Shown piece by piece: positions 5,309 through 5,609 of a stretch of DNA of 5,609 nucleotides. Positions within the stretch are counted from its first letter, which is position 1; each line of letters opens with the position of its first letter. Location: positions 1 to 5,609 of the forward strand of contig JAFKLV010000148.1 in NCBI GenBank assembly GCA_017304125.1, written 5' to 3'. Position numbers and translations under genes: made by a program. This stretch comes from Sphingomonadales bacterium (GTDB taxonomy: Bacteria; Pseudomonadota; Alphaproteobacteria; Sphingomonadales; Sphingomonadaceae). The notes below the pieces were generated by a model that had not been told where the DNA came from, ran no database searches, and saw only the letters and a list, made by a program, of their open reading frames with translations.

Positions 5309-5338
5309 GGCGGGGTGGCCGCCAAGGGCCGCCCCGCC
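5309..5338. repeat. Strong inverted repeat between the exbB-like gene and the first exbD gene
   Basis: The arms 5309-5320 (GGCGGGGTGGCC) and 5327-5338 (GGCCGCCCCGCC) pair over 12 positions around a six-base loop. There is one imperfect pair, G-U in plus-strand RNA and a C-A mismatch in the minus-strand transcript. It begins 13 bases after the stop codon of the exbB-like gene. No T-tract follows on the minus strand, so it is more likely an RNA-stability or partial-attenuation hairpin than a full terminator. Confidence 0.6.
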
Positions 5339-5351
5339 TTCCATTTTCATC

Positions 5352-5609
5352 TTACGCGCGGGTCGCACCGCCGGCGGGCGCCGTGGCGGGCTTCGCCGGG
5401 GCCGCCTTGGCAGCGCCGGTGCCGGCCGGCTTCACCGCACCGTTCGAGGCGAGGTAGCCGAGCACGTCGTTCGAGAAGGCCGACAGGTCTTCCTCTTTCG
5501 ACTTGTTGCGACGCTGCAGCCAGTTGTAGGCGGGCACCGCCGGCACCGCGACGACGAGGCCGAGCGCGGTCATGATGAGTGCTTCACCGACCGGGCCGGC
5601 AACCGCGTC
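5352..5609 (-). CDS. exbB: MotA/TolQ/ExbB proton-channel family protein, C-terminal part (5' end beyond window)
   Basis: The last 85 codons of an ExbB/TolQ-type inner-membrane protein, open at the right edge. The visible start DAVAGPVGEALIMTALGLVV, followed by AVPAVPAYNWLQRRNK, is the conserved third-helix region of the family. Here GPVGEALIMTA matches the segment lining the ion pathway, and AVPA-Y-N marks its cytoplasmic end. A cytoplasmic helix follows (EEDLSAFSNDVLGYLAS). The protein then ends in a tail of about 28 residues made almost only of Ala, Pro, Gly, Lys and Thr (from GAVKPAG to GGATRA), which most ExbB proteins lack in this form. ExbB forms the pentamer around an ExbD dimer that drives TonB. 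Being directly upstream of two exbD genes, it is called exbB; tolQ is the alternative. A tonB gene is expected further upstream, outside the window. Confidence 0.92.
   Translation of the reverse strand, partial: DAVAGPVGEALIMTALGLVVAVPAVPAYNWLQRRNKSKEEDLSAFSNDVLGYLASNGAVKPAGTGAAKAAPAKPATAPAGGATRA

Noticed and set aside
4320..5609. The right-hand operon as tolQ-tolR
   Set aside because: Two tandem exbD-type genes, closed by a terminator with no tolA after them, fit the TonB-energising exb arrangement better. The tol alternative is not fully excluded because the upstream genes are missing.
1..5609. CRISPR array, insertion sequence, tRNA/rRNA or phage attachment site
   Set aside because: No regularly spaced repeats, no transposase, no terminal inverted repeats with target duplication, and no cloverleaf-like sequence were seen by eye on either strand.

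Overview
The window looks like a piece of a GC-rich alphaproteobacterial chromosome, most likely from a sphingomonad. The clues are the high G+C, the dCTP deaminase sequence type, and a proton-channel gene followed by two different exbD genes, an arrangement familiar from TonB-rich sphingomonads. The taxonomic call is inference from gene content; no rRNA or tRNA is present.

Left part (1-917): the N-terminal 64 codons of a short-chain dehydrogenase on the minus strand, divergent from dcd (dCTP deaminase). Centre-left (918-2167): a 222-bp gap with a possible promoter and leader, then a plus-strand pair that overlaps by ATGA, a DUF2087-domain protein followed by a Nudix hydrolase. The Nudix stop codon overlaps the stop of the next, converging gene.

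Centre (2164-4169): a 14-helix DHA2-type MFS exporter on the minus strand and a divergent soxR. The gap between them carries an 18-bp SoxR-box-like dyad set in the 19-bp spacer of a promoter pointing at the exporter. This is the clearest regulatory circuit in the window: redox-active compounds would oxidise the SoxR [2Fe-2S] cluster and switch on the exporter.

Right part (4253-5609): the 3' end of a minus-strand exbB-exbD-exbD operon (the exbB-like gene runs off the right edge), closed by a clear intrinsic terminator. These proteins would form the inner-membrane proton-motive-force motor that energises TonB-dependent outer-membrane uptake.

I see no insertion sequence, CRISPR array, phage gene or attachment site. 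I found no clearly undescribed system. The items most worth a second look are the SoxR-controlled exporter, the coupled DUF2087-Nudix pair, and the paired cysteines in the longer ExbD.
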